DNA of 64,000 nucleotides from positions 682,001-746,000 of the forward strand of contig NZ_CP137920.1 of the NCBI RefSeq assembly GCF_033708015.1, read 5' to 3'. The notes beneath the pieces were generated by a model. It had not been told where the DNA came from. It made no database searches and was given only the letters and a program-made list of their open reading frames with translations. The stretch comes from Proteus vulgaris (GTDB taxonomy: Bacteria > Pseudomonadota > Gammaproteobacteria > Enterobacterales > Enterobacteriaceae). A program made the translations under genes and the position numbers. This document shows positions 39,216 through 50,171 of the stretch, piece after piece (position 1 is the stretch's first letter; every line of letters starts with the position of its first letter).

Positions 39216-39628
39216 TTCCTATATTTTTAATATCAATAAAAACTAATATCGTAGCGTTAAATTTTAATATTATTAATTAATAGTAACTTTAAATGATGCC
39301 AATAGTTAATTTTATTGGTGATAAAATGTACAAATCATATCATGTATATTCGATGATATATGATAGTTATAACTAGTGCTGAAAAATAGTTTAGATGATT
39401 ATTCTGGTTTTTGGATTGGCTATTGCCTTTTTTCATTATAAAAGTTTTACTTGTGACCAGTTATCGGCAATTTTTTCTATTTAGTACCTAATTGCTCTAT
39501 ATGAAATGATTATATGTGGATATTATCCTGAATAATGATGATATGAGCCTAAATAGATATTGTTGATTTTATGTTGCGTTATATTGGCGCAATTTACCCC
39601 TTATTGTAACTATATATTAACAAAACTT

Positions 39629-40972
39629 ATGGCACATAGATTAACTTCCAGAGATATTCTGGCATTAGGGTTTATGACATTCGCCCTATTTGTTGGCGCT
39701 GGCAATATTATTTTTCCTCCAATGGTCGGTTTACAATCTGGCGAATTTGTTTGGACTGCAGCAATTGGTTTTTTGATCACCGGTGTAGGTTTGCCTGTTT
39801 TAACGGTTGTCGCATTGGCAAAAGTCGGTGGGGGTATTGAGGCATTAAGTACACCTATTGGCAAATCAATGGGATTATTATTGGCTATTGTTGCCTATCT
39901 TGCTGTTGGACCTCTTTTCGCAACACCTCGCACTGCAACGGTTTCTTTCAAAGTGGGTATTGCTCCTCTAGTGGGTGATACAGAAATGTCATTGTTGATT
40001 TACAGCATTGTCTATTTCTTAATTGTTATTGGTATTTCACTTTATCCAGGTAAATTGTTAGACAGTGTGGGTCATATTCTTGCCCCGATTAAAATTCTGG
40101 CATTAGCGGTATTAGGTGTGGCTGCGATATTTTGGCCTGCGGGTGGTGCTATTCCTGCGACTGATGCTTATCGCGATATGGCGTTGACTCAGGGTTTTAT
40201 TAACGGTTACCTCACCATGGATACATTGGGCGCAATGGTTTTTGGTATTGTTATTGTTAATGCGGCTCGCTCTCGAGGTATTGATAATTCATCACTGTTA
40301 ACACGTTATACTATGTGGGCGGGGATCATTGCTGGTGTATTGTTAACTGCGATCTATTTGAGTTTATTTAAATTAGGCTCTAGCAGTGGCAGTATTATTC
40401 CGGGGGCTCAAGATGGCGCTGATATCCTACATGCCTATGTTCAGTATACTTTCGGCAATTTTGGTAGTTTCTTCTTGGCTGTACTGATTTTCTTAGCTTG
40501 TATGGTGACTGCTGTGGGTTTAACGTGCGCGTGTGCCGAGTTTTTTAGCCGTTATTTGCCTATCTCTTATCGTGCCTTAGTGTTGATCCTGGCGATATTC
40601 TCAGCCGTTGTTTCAAACTTAGGTTTGAGTAAGCTGATTGCGTTTTCTATCCCTGTACTGATAATGATTTATCCTCCTTGTATTGTGATTATTCTAATGA
40701 GTTTCACATTACGTCTGTGGAATAACCCAAGTCGTATTATCGCGCCAGCAATGGCTGTTAGCTTATTTTTTGGTATTTTTGATGCAATAAAAGCGTCTGA
40801 TTATTTGAAGCATTTATTACCTGATTGGGCGACAAAATTACCTTTAAGTGAGCAAGGGTTAGCGTGGTTAATTCCTGTTCTCATTACGATTGTAGTTTGT
40901 GGTATTTATGACAAAGTTGCTGGTTCACACCATAAAAAAGTGATCCATACTGAAGCCATCAATAAGCAATAA
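39629..40972 (+). CDS. brnQ: Branched-chain amino acid:cation symporter BrnQ
   Basis: This inner-membrane transporter imports leucine, isoleucine and valine. It has 447 aa from ATG 39629 ([19 protein letters not shown]); E. coli BrnQ is 439. The longer frame from 39560 adds 23 residues without homology and is not used. Twelve hydrophobic segments are visible, with conserved [11 protein letters not shown] and [14 protein letters not shown]. The phoB-phoR-brnQ order equals E. coli. Confidence 0.95.
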   Translation: MAHRLTSRDILALGFMTFALFVGAGNIIFPPMVGLQSGEFVWTAAIGFLITGVGLPVLTVVALAKVGGGIEALSTPIGKSMGLLLAIVAYLAVGPLFATPRTATVSFKVGIAPLVGDTEMSLLIYSIVYFLIVIGISLYPGKLLDSVGHILAPIKILALAVLGVAAIFWPAGGAIPATDAYRDMALTQGFINGYLTMDTLGAMVFGIVIVNAARSRGIDNSSLLTRYTMWAGIIAGVLLTAIYLSLFKLGSSSGSIIPGAQDGADILHAYVQYTFGNFGSFFLAVLIFLACMVTAVGLTCACAEFFSRYLPISYRALVLILAIFSAVVSNLGLSKLIAFSIPVLIMIYPPCIVIILMSFTLRLWNNPSRIIAPAMAVSLFFGIFDAIKASDYLKHLLPDWATKLPLSEQGLAWLIPVLITIVVCGIYDKVAGSHHKKVIHTEAINKQ

Positions 40973-41002
40973 AATGCAGTGAAAACAGATAGAGTTAAAC
41001 GC

Positions 41003-41031
41003 AAAAAGGGAAACGGAAGTTTCCCTTTTTT
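41003..41031. terminator. Bidirectional terminator between brnQ and the HTH gene
   Basis: AAAAAGGGAAAC / GTTTCCCTTTTT is a 12-bp perfect stem with a 4-nt loop between two convergent genes. Confidence 0.85.
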
Positions 41032-41037
41032 ATTGGC

Positions 41038-41331
41038 TTAAAACTCATCTTGTAATACCTCTTCAATAGTCCTTGGCATACGTGGTTTATTCATTTTCTT
41101 AGGATCAACAACCGCATAAAGATTATTTAAATCATCAAGGCATTGCCAAAGTAACAGTAACTGGCGTAGTGAAATTTTACCTTGTAACTCAAACTTTTTG
41201 ATAGTTGAAGCAGGAACTGTACTACGCTCGGCAAGTTGTTCGCGTGACCATTTTTCTTTTTCACGCAACTTTCGTAAATGAGAAGCAAAGGCTCGACTCA
41301 CATCGAGATCAGTAAGTAATGAGAGTTTCAT
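41038..41331 (-). CDS. HipB-like XRE-family repressor without an adjacent toxin
   Basis: The 97-aa protein carries one HTH_3/XRE domain (about 12-68: FASHLRKLREKEKWSREQLA, STVPASTIKKFE). Small proteins like this are usually antitoxins or autorepressors such as HipB. No hipA-like gene lies on either side: downstream is the brnQ terminator and upstream the ydhT gene. A pair of similar palindromes overlaps its likely promoter, so it probably represses itself. Whether it is a leftover antitoxin or has recruited another role cannot be told from the sequence. Confidence 0.8.
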   Translation of the reverse strand: MKLSLLTDLDVSRAFASHLRKLREKEKWSREQLAERSTVPASTIKKFELQGKISLRQLLLLWQCLDDLNNLYAVVDPKKMNKPRMPRTIEEVLQDEF

Positions 41332-41345
41332 TTATTAGCCCAAAT

Positions 41346-41402
41346 AGATACTATAATGTCTAATTATAGCAAAAAATAGCTACTTTGGACATTATAGTGT
41401 CT
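41346..41402 (-). promoter_or_regulatory. Paired operator and promoter of the HipB-like gene
   Basis: Two near-identical 16-bp inverted repeats, AGATACTATAATGTCT (41346-41361) and GGACATTATAGTGTCT (41387-41402), are centred 41 bp (four turns) apart. A minus-strand TATAAT (41368-41363) lies between them, so a bound dimer pair would block the promoter. Confidence 0.65.
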
Positions 41403-41446
41403 ATTTGATTTAAGGGTAGAGCAAACACGTTAGCTTAGATTGCTTA

Positions 41447-42415
41447 TTAGTTTTTATCTGTAGAATACTGCTTTCCTGCCACCGGTTGTTGGTTTTCATT
41501 TAAATAATAGTGAACACCAGCTTCAATACCGTCTTCACCTTCATAGAAAATTTTAAAGCGAGTACGATTGCCGTCATGGTAAGCAATCACAGCACTCCCG
41601 TTTTTTCCTAAGCAGAACTGATGGAGAGTACCCGTTGAAATACACATACTGTCGTCGCCAGATACCGTGACTTTGCAGTTATCGCCAGTGTTAATTGCCA
41701 CAGCGTTTTTTCCAGTCACATTGATTTGCGCTAAATCCCCTGTATTAGTGATTTTTGCGCGATCTTGAGAGGCTGTAATAAAATTACGCATACCACAGTT
41801 GGCGATATGAACACCACTACCTGCAGCATAAATCTTGACATCATTGCCACTATTACAAATGCGGGAGCGCCCGCCTAAGCTACCAATACGACACTGATTT
41901 CCTGTATTAGCCACTTTCCCTGCAAAACCCGTCATCATCAACTGATTGCTATAACCGGTGTTGGCAATGCTGTTTTCATCGCCAGAAAAAGCCACAATAT
42001 TGTTACTTCCACACAAAGCAAGATCGGTACTTAGTTGTTGGCTTTTTAAGATCAATTGATGCCATTCGGTCGAGAATTGAATGTTTTCAGATGTTGGTAA
42101 TGTGTTGTGATATGGAAGGCGTTGTAATGTCACGCCTTGTTGTTGTTCATTGCCGAGCAGGAACAAGATGTTTTCCATGACTTCTTGTTCCTGTTTGGCA
42201 AAGGACGCTTTATTAAAATGACGTAAATAAATATATTGAATAAAGCTTTCTATCCATTGTGTACGGCGCTGTTTTATTAACTCACTATGGATAGCACTGT
42301 AAGTGCCTCCATCAGGAAAATAACGCAAAAACCAACGATAAAGTGACGTTGAAACGTGCAGTTGTCGTAAGTCTTCTTTTGTTAATCTAATATTTTCCTT
42401 TGAAGGGACTGACAT
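41447..42415 (-). CDS. ydhT: YdhT: protein of unknown function with eight 18-residue repeats
   Basis: The last gene of the ydhYVWXUT operon encodes 322 aa (E. coli YdhT about 270). Residues 1-125 look helical and unlike anything I recognise. Residues 132-275 are eight consecutive 18-residue repeats with the pattern [IV]xNxGxxxx[IV]xxxGxxxx. Examples start at 150 (IANTGYSNQLMMTGFAGK) and 222 (ITNTGDLAQINVTGKNAV). Each splits into two 9-residue halves, which predicts a parallel beta-roll or beta-solenoid. No signal peptide is seen, so it is probably cytoplasmic. AAGGAGC precedes the ATG. Function is unknown; the operon suggests a role in assembling or scaffolding the redox complex. Confidence 0.85.
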   Translation of the reverse strand: MSVPSKENIRLTKEDLRQLHVSTSLYRWFLRYFPDGGTYSAIHSELIKQRRTQWIESFIQYIYLRHFNKASFAKQEQEVMENILFLLGNEQQQGVTLQRLPYHNTLPTSENIQFSTEWHQLILKSQQLSTDLALCGSNNIVAFSGDENSIANTGYSNQLMMTGFAGKVANTGNQCRIGSLGGRSRICNSGNDVKIYAAGSGVHIANCGMRNFITASQDRAKITNTGDLAQINVTGKNAVAINTGDNCKVTVSGDDSMCISTGTLHQFCLGKNGSAVIAYHDGNRTRFKIFYEGEDGIEAGVHYYLNENQQPVAGKQYSTDKN

Positions 42416-42440
42416 ATAAGCTCCTTAATCCGTGTATTAA

Positions 42441-43238
42441 TTAGTGTCTATGGTAACCGTCAACCATACTGCGAAATGTTTGGAATGGTGTTTTTCCTGT
42501 TGTACACAGATAAAGATGACCAATGATAAAAAAGACACTACATACCGCTAAGAATTGGTGTGCGATTAATAACCATGCTTTAAACATCACTGCATCAGCA
42601 GGAATAAATGCTGGGTTTTGAAGTAAAACACCTGTTATTAAAAGTAGTGGAACTAATGCATACATCACACCTAAATAAGCCATTTGTTGCAGTGGATTAA
42701 ACTTAACAGTGGGTGTTGCTGGGAAGGGGTGATCTTCTCCTTTGATAATGCCATAGAGATAAAAACGTGTTTGCATAAAAGCGCGGTGAAACCAGTTTTT
42801 ACCCTCGATGCGGTAAAACTTGCCATTACCACCAACAAGATTAATCAGAACAAAGGATAACCAGCAAACCAAGAGTAGATAACCGCAAATTTCATGCACA
42901 CTGACCAATAACGCCGTATCGTGGGCTGAAAGCAGAGCGAAATGGTTAATTCCACCACTGAGAAGCAACAGAATAAATAAAGAGGCATTACTCCAGTGCC
43001 ACAAACGAACGGCTTTAGAGTAAAGATAGAGCTTCTCTTCTTTATGCGACTCACCGTGTGGTGTGGCAAAGCGATAACGCAAGAAGCCATGCAGAGCCAG
43101 AACAAGCAACATGCCAATAAATAATACGCCTGCAACAATTAACCAAAGGGGCAAATAATCAGGTGTATAGATTAAAACATACTCTTTTAGTGCGGCTTGG
43201 AACTGAGCACTGCCTGGCATTGTATTGACGATACTCAT
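42441..43238 (-). CDS. ydhU: Membrane cytochrome b-type subunit YdhU
   Basis: This 265-aa integral membrane protein is similar in type to thiosulfate reductase PhsC and formate dehydrogenase gamma subunits (E. coli YdhU 261 aa). Several hydrophobic helices hold histidines suited to bind two b haems: RLWHWSNAS, VSVHEICGY, IAHQFLA and IGHLYL. It would connect the Fe-S subunits to quinone in the inner membrane. It overlaps ydhX by 4 bp (ATGA) with GGAGG upstream. Confidence 0.9.
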   Translation of the reverse strand: MSIVNTMPGSAQFQAALKEYVLIYTPDYLPLWLIVAGVLFIGMLLVLALHGFLRYRFATPHGESHKEEKLYLYSKAVRLWHWSNASLFILLLLSGGINHFALLSAHDTALLVSVHEICGYLLLVCWLSFVLINLVGGNGKFYRIEGKNWFHRAFMQTRFYLYGIIKGEDHPFPATPTVKFNPLQQMAYLGVMYALVPLLLITGVLLQNPAFIPADAVMFKAWLLIAHQFLAVCSVFFIIGHLYLCTTGKTPFQTFRSMVDGYHRH

Positions 43239-43906
43239 ACTTTACCCTCCTCTTGAACATGAGGCCCTACACGGCGATAGAGATGGGGTTTTCCTACACC
43301 ATCAAGTTGATAAATATAGTAATCGTGTGTTTTGAGCCATTCTTGAATTTGAGGGCTATCTTCTTTGCCAAATAACAGGGCATTTTGTGGACAAGCGCTC
43401 ACACAAATCGGTGGGAAACCTTTTTGTAATCGGGACTCAAGACAAAAATCACATTTATCAGCAACATGTGTCACTGGGTTAAGATAACGTACTTGGTATG
43501 GACAGGCTGATATACAGTAGCTACATCCAATACATTTCTCTTTATTTACACGAACAATACCATTGGTTTCATCACGCCAAGATGCACCAGTCGGGCATAC
43601 AGGGATACAAGGAGCATCTTCACATTGTTGACAAGAGTGTCTAAAGAAATGGTATTTATCGTTATCTTCTTTGAGGCTTAAGGGAATATGGGCAATATCC
43701 ATTCGAGCCATACCATTAGGAACTTTATTTAATCGACGACATGCCGTGGCGCAGATATTACAGCCATTGCAAAGCGTCTCATCATGGATCATGGCATAGC
43801 GGATAGGTTTTTTTTCTGCAGTTGCGGCAAGCGCACTTCCTAGTGGCGCACTGAAAAAAATGACCGATCCCATACCTACTACAAATTTACGGCGAGAAAC
43901 ACGCAT
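43235..43906 (-). CDS. ydhX: Ferredoxin-type Fe-S electron carrier YdhX
   Basis: This 223-aa protein (E. coli 222) resembles the NrfC/PhsB four-cluster group. A Tat-like signal with SRRKFV at residues 4-9 ends near SALA, predicting periplasmic location. Cysteine sets CNGCNICATACRR, CQQCEDAPCIPVCP, CIGCSYCISACPY and CDFCLES...CVSACP bind four [4Fe-4S] clusters. It sits between ydhU and a tiny ORF that follows ydhW; GAGGAG lies before the ATG. Confidence 0.92.
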   Translation of the reverse strand: MRVSRRKFVVGMGSVIFFSAPLGSALAATAEKKPIRYAMIHDETLCNGCNICATACRRLNKVPNGMARMDIAHIPLSLKEDNDKYHFFRHSCQQCEDAPCIPVCPTGASWRDETNGIVRVNKEKCIGCSYCISACPYQVRYLNPVTHVADKCDFCLESRLQKGFPPICVSACPQNALLFGKEDSPQIQEWLKTHDYYIYQLDGVGKPHLYRRVGPHVQEEGKV

Positions 43907-43986
43907 TATTTTTGCTCCTCAGTCTGATGATGTTGTAATACCCACATCGAATTTCGTTGATAAGGCAGAACATTAAGGATTTTCAT
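43906..43986 (-). CDS. 26-aa ORF between ydhW and ydhX
   Basis: On the minus strand an ATG at 43986 has GAGGT eight bases before it. It opens a 26-codon frame beginning MKILNVLPYQRNSMW and ending TAA at 43908-43906. It overlaps the last 14 bases of ydhW, and its stop shares one base with the ydhX start (TAATG). It fills the otherwise untranslated 66-bp gap, so ribosomes could move ydhW to small ORF to ydhX without a break. It has no transmembrane segment and is of unknown function. It could also be a chance frame. Confidence 0.4.
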   Translation of the reverse strand: MKILNVLPYQRNSMWVLQHHQTEEQK

Positions 43987-44692
43987 GTTGTTCTACCTCG
44001 ATCCATTCAGTTAAGCCTCGCGCTTTGCCGTAACTCATTAACGTATTGCTAAAGAGATAAGGGGCGTTATTGGAGGCTAAAATTTGCTGAATATCCTGAA
44101 AATCAGGGTGAGTTTTCATCAGTGTCAGTGCATCTTCAATCTCTGAAGCTGTGTAATGAAAAGGTTCAGACATCAACATGCTTTGTTTTAATGGTCGAGG
44201 ATAGGTTTCGCATTCAAAACGAACGACACCTGCAATTGCTGTACAAATATCCGCATGGCGGTTTAATAATTGCAGTTGTGCGAAGTTATCGGACATAAAT
44301 TCATCAGAGTAGAAATAATCCTCGCCATTGAGACTTAAATGGGCGATATCAATAAACTCGTCGCGCTTTAACGCGGTTTCTAACTGCGCAATATCCTCTT
44401 CAGTCAGGGAATAGGGCGCATCATACAGCGTTGAAATTGCTAATAGTTCACCTTCTTTTGAACATTGACGTATCGCATTCGCTAGATGTTGTTCAGCAGA
44501 TAATTCGGCTATCTCTGCAACGGGTTCTTCTACGGTTACGGTATCCGTTGAGGTGTTAGCACTACGTCCAACACCTGTTTCTGATAATGGCAGTAACCAA
44601 CGGCGACGAGAGATATCAGGTTGCTCTAAAGCAATATCTGTATCATCAGCGGTATCTTGTGGTATAGAAGCCGATGCATTTTGTTCTATCAT
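43973..44692 (-). CDS. ydhW: YdhW, unknown protein of the ydh redox operon
   Basis: A protein of 239 aa from the second of two adjacent ATGs (44692; AAGGAG is then 6 nt away; 44695 is the alternative). E. coli YdhW is 215 aa. The first 80 residues are acidic and low in complexity. The rest (SAEQHLANAIRQCS onward) looks compact and helical, with repeated phrases of the type TEEDIAQLETALK and TASEIEDALTLMK. There are no cysteine clusters, signal or membrane segments. Its place right after ydhV suggests a cofactor-insertion or chaperone role, which is only inference. Confidence 0.85.
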   Translation of the reverse strand: MIEQNASASIPQDTADDTDIALEQPDISRRRWLLPLSETGVGRSANTSTDTVTVEEPVAEIAELSAEQHLANAIRQCSKEGELLAISTLYDAPYSLTEEDIAQLETALKRDEFIDIAHLSLNGEDYFYSDEFMSDNFAQLQLLNRHADICTAIAGVVRFECETYPRPLKQSMLMSEPFHYTASEIEDALTLMKTHPDFQDIQQILASNNAPYLFSNTLMSYGKARGLTEWIEVEQHENP

Positions 44693-44714
44693 CATGATCT
44701 CCTTCTTTTACCTA

Positions 44715-46844
<2,130 letters not shown>

Positions 46845-46869
46845 TCAGTGATGTGATTGTCTGGATTTA

Positions 46870-47499
46870 TTAAACAGTAATTTCTTTCCATTCAATGATT
46901 TGTAGAGCGCCTGTTGGACACGCTGATGCACACTCACCACATAAATTACATTTGCCGGATTTTTTAGTTTGTGGGTTGACGGTTGCCATCATCCACGGAC
47001 AAGCTGTTGTACAGGCGGCACAACCAATACAACGACGTGTATCAACAACAATACAACCGAACTCTTCTTGATAGCGGATAGCTTTTACTGGGCAGACCTT
47101 CATACATTCAGGATCTTTACATTGGCGACAGGTATCGGTTGTAAAGTTTAAATCGCCATAAAGCCCACCACCGGAGCCAATACCTTTATCACCAAAATAA
47201 AAATGACGATGGATTTTGGTGCGTGAAAAGAAGGATCCAACGCTTCCATCATTCCATGTTGTACATGCTGTTTCACAGCGATGGCATCCCGTACAACGCG
47301 CTCTATTTGTGACTAAAACGCCTTTAGGTGTTGTAGTTAATTGAATTATTCCGCTATCTATTTCTTCTTGCTTACAACCCAAAAGAGAAAGCAATGCGGG
47401 TGCTATTGTGATCCCTGCAAGACCTTTACCGGATATTCGCAGAAACTCTAGTCTTGATAGCCCAATATCTAATATTGGACGATGATGTGTATCAGACAT
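46870..47499 (-). CDS. ydhY: Four-cluster ferredoxin-like protein YdhY
   Basis: The 209-aa protein (E. coli 208) is the first gene of ydhYVWXUT. The cysteine sets CTGCHRCETAC, CRQCKDPECMKVCP, CIGCAACTTACP and CNLCGECASACP carry four [4Fe-4S] clusters. The N-terminus has a hydrophobic stretch ending LLSLLGC (about residue 42) but no twin arginine, so it is probably cytoplasmic and partners YdhV. E. coli ydhY is activated by FNR and repressed by nitrate regulators; I did not find a consensus FNR site in the 550 bp upstream here. Confidence 0.92.
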   Translation of the reverse strand: MSDTHHRPILDIGLSRLEFLRISGKGLAGITIAPALLSLLGCKQEEIDSGIIQLTTTPKGVLVTNRARCTGCHRCETACTTWNDGSVGSFFSRTKIHRHFYFGDKGIGSGGGLYGDLNFTTDTCRQCKDPECMKVCPVKAIRYQEEFGCIVVDTRRCIGCAACTTACPWMMATVNPQTKKSGKCNLCGECASACPTGALQIIEWKEITV

Positions 47500-48047
47500 T
47501 AATATTTATCTCCGCTTAACTAATTTAATAAGAAATAAGTTGTGATGATAAATTATTTATTTATCCACTTGCCTTACCGTTATATAATAAATAAAATAGC
47601 GATTTGGTTAAGGGATATATTATTAATTTCAACTGTTTTTATGATAAAAATACATTGTGGTGAAATGTTAAATATTTGTATTTACAATGTGTTATCTCCA
47701 CTTCTTACGTACTTTTTATTATCCTCCCTGATAGTGTGGTTATTAAAAAATTAATACTGTGACAGCTATCATAGAAATAAAAATAGCGAGTGTTATTAAT
47801 TTTATTTAATTAAATGATTATTGTTTTTATCTGTAATTACGAAAGAAAATAACTACCATTTATATATATTAAATTATTGAAATTAAATTAAAGGTGATTT
47901 GTTCTTATATTTTATCTCATATTATTATTTTAATAATAAATTGATATTTGATGTTAATTATTTATTTAACCAAAAATTGATATTGATTATTAATAATAGA
48001 ATGATATATGAATAAATTGTAAAACCATGACTAGATCATTTTTATAA
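47500..48047. other. AT-rich gene-free interval between ydhY and ggt
   Basis: About 550 bp of A/T-rich DNA that must contain the ydh operon promoter. Only an imperfect FNR-like TTGATATTGATTA is seen near 47977, some 480 bp from ydhY. No gene or repeat was recognised. Confidence 0.5.
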
Positions 48048-48049
48048 AA

Positions 48050-48084
48050 AAAGAAACCTTTTCTAATTAAGAGAAGGTTTCTTT
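48050..48084. terminator. Terminator after ggt
   Basis: AAAGAAACCTT / AAGGTTTCTTT (11 bp) with flanking A and T runs lies just past the ggt stop and can act in both directions. Confidence 0.85.
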
Positions 48085-48111
48085 TGTCTGCTCTATTATG
48101 TGATTTTATGG

Positions 48112-49872
48112 TTAGTAACCCACCGCTTTACCTGCGGGGCGACGAACATCATTTGATCCATAAAGATAACCTTCACGCACTGTACCAGAAACTGCGGAAT
48201 CATTACCTGATGAAGCTGGGATCACCCCTTTTTCTCCGGGGAGTCCGACCATAATAAGTTCAGCCGCTCCCCATGGGGTTTGTTCTACCATTTTATATCC
48301 CATTGTAGAGAGCTTTTCTAACGTGTCTTTTGATAATCCTCGTTGCTCATAGTAAACCTCATCGGGTAACCATTGATGGTGAATACGGGGACTATTCACC
48401 GCTTCTTGTGGTGGCATACCAAATTCAATGATATTCAGCGCAGTTTGTAAGGTGATGGAGATAATACGAGAACCGCCTGGTGATCCTAAAATAAGGAATG
48501 GTTTGCCTTCTTTCGTCACAATCGTTGGGCTCATTGATGACAATGGGCGTTTTAATGGTGCAATGCTATTGCGTTCACCTTGCACTAAACCATAGAGATT
48601 TTTTTCGCCGACTTTGGTTGTAAAATCATCCATCTCATTGTTGAGAAAAAAACCAGTTCCGGGAGCAATAACAACGGCACCAAAACGACCATTTATAGTA
48701 TAAGTGGTTGATACTGCGTTACCTTCTTTATCTATAACTGAGTAGTGTGTAGTTTCTGGGCTTTCATGAGGAGCGATACCCGGTTGTACATTTTCTGATG
48801 GTGTGGCTTTATTCGGTTTAATTTGTTGGCGTATTTCTGTGGCGTAAATTTTACTTAATAACTTTTCTGTTGGATTTTTAATAAATTGAGGATCACCAAG
48901 AAACGTGTTTCTGTCCATATAAGCATGACGCATTGCTTCCGTTAGAGTATGAACATATTCAGCTGAATTAAAACCCATCGATTTAAGATCGTAACCTTCC
49001 AAAATATTCAGTGTTTGGCAGATAGTGACCCCACCTGAACTTGGAGGTGGCGCAGAAATAAACTCATAACCTCGATAAGTACAGGTAATGGGCGGCGTTT
49101 CGGTAATAGTGAAGTTTGCAAAATCTTCTTGAGTTAATAGACCATTATGTTGTTTCGACGCTTCTTCAACTTTTCTAGGGATCTCTCCTTGGTAAAATGC
49201 TTCAGAACCTTGGTTGGCAATAAGTTCCAATGTATTGGCTAAATCAGTTTGAATTAGGCGATCACCAGGTTGCCAAGGTGTTCCATCGGGTTTTAAGAAG
49301 ATTTTTGCCGACTCAGGATCTTGTTTGAAGCGTTCTGTTGTTGTTTCTAACACATCAGTATCAGCTCGCGTTAAAATATAGCCTTCTCTTGCAAGTTTAA
49401 TGGCAGGTGCCATAACATCTTGGCGAGATAACGTACCGTATTTCTCTAATGCTGAATTCAACCCTTTTACTGTACCGGGTACACCTGAGGCGAGATAACC
49501 GTATAAGCTGGCATCTTTAATTAAATTACCGTCTTTATCTAAATACATATTTTTAGAGGCAGAGGCAGGTGCGGTTTCTCTAAAATTAATAAAGGTATTG
49601 GTACCATCAGCAAGGTGTATTGTCATAAAACCACCGCCACCAATATTACCGCAGCAGGCATTTACAACAGCTTGCGCATAACCAACAGCAACGGCGGCAT
49701 CAATCGCATTACCTCCTTTTTGTAAAATATCATTTCCTACCTGAGAGGCTAAATGTTGAGAAGAAACCACCATGCCGTGTTGCGCTTCAACAGCAGGCTC
49801 ATAAGCCGCATAGAGTGCGGGTGAAAAGAGTGTGGTAAGTAAGAGCAGGTGAGTTTTTTTTATAGTAATCAT
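48112..49872 (-). CDS. ggt: Periplasmic gamma-glutamyltransferase
   Basis: The 586-aa proenzyme breaks gamma-glutamyl bonds of glutathione and cleaves itself into two subunits. A signal peptide (MITIKKTHLLLLTTL...ALYA) starts at the second of two adjacent ATGs (GGAG then lies 6 nt away; 49875 is the alternative). The self-cleavage and catalytic threonine is T374 in ETTHYSVIDKEG, and the substrate-binding PGSPGG-type motif (LGSPGGSRI) and NNEMDDF are present. The longer frame from 49938 is not used. Single gene with its own terminator. Confidence 0.95.
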   Translation of the reverse strand: MITIKKTHLLLLTTLFSPALYAAYEPAVEAQHGMVVSSQHLASQVGNDILQKGGNAIDAAVAVGYAQAVVNACCGNIGGGGFMTIHLADGTNTFINFRETAPASASKNMYLDKDGNLIKDASLYGYLASGVPGTVKGLNSALEKYGTLSRQDVMAPAIKLAREGYILTRADTDVLETTTERFKQDPESAKIFLKPDGTPWQPGDRLIQTDLANTLELIANQGSEAFYQGEIPRKVEEASKQHNGLLTQEDFANFTITETPPITCTYRGYEFISAPPPSSGGVTICQTLNILEGYDLKSMGFNSAEYVHTLTEAMRHAYMDRNTFLGDPQFIKNPTEKLLSKIYATEIRQQIKPNKATPSENVQPGIAPHESPETTHYSVIDKEGNAVSTTYTINGRFGAVVIAPGTGFFLNNEMDDFTTKVGEKNLYGLVQGERNSIAPLKRPLSSMSPTIVTKEGKPFLILGSPGGSRIISITLQTALNIIEFGMPPQEAVNSPRIHHQWLPDEVYYEQRGLSKDTLEKLSTMGYKMVEQTPWGAAELIMVGLPGEKGVIPASSGNDSAVSGTVREGYLYGSNDVRRPAGKAVGY

Positions 49873-50120
49873 CATTATCTCCGTTAATAACAGGGAGTTA
49901 TCTTTAATAAAAGCGAATAAAAATAGATATATATACACAATTATTAATGTTAATTAACAATTGCATAACAATAAGTATAGGGAGGGGTTATTAGTGAGGA
50001 GAATTTTTTTTGATGTGATGATCACAAAACGTTCTTTAAGTTGGAAAATAATAAACTAATGTATAATTTATAAAGGTAATGAGGGGACGTGATAAAGAAA
50101 TAGATAGGTAAAATAAGAAT

Positions 50121-50143
50121 AAAAAAGCCTGTTTTCACAGGCT
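50121..50143 (-). terminator. Terminator after the peroxiredoxin gene
   Basis: AGCCTGT / ACAGGCT (7 bp, TTTC loop) is followed on the minus strand by six T, about 30 bp past the stop. Confidence 0.8.
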
Positions 50144-50171
50144 CTTAGAAAGATATTAGCTTACTGAGATA

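Noticed and set aside
39560..39628. Longer N-terminus for brnQ
   Set aside because: The added 23 residues have no counterpart in BrnQ, and the ATG at 39629 gives the conserved MxHRLTSRD start.
47970..47995. FNR-like TTGATATTGATTA upstream of ydhY
   Set aside because: Only one half-site matches and it is about 480 bp from the gene, too far for the usual FNR position.
50014..50026. TGTGATGATCACA palindrome upstream of ggt, considered as a CRP site
   Set aside because: The half-sites are only 3 bp apart; CRP needs 6, so it is not a CRP site. It may be chance.
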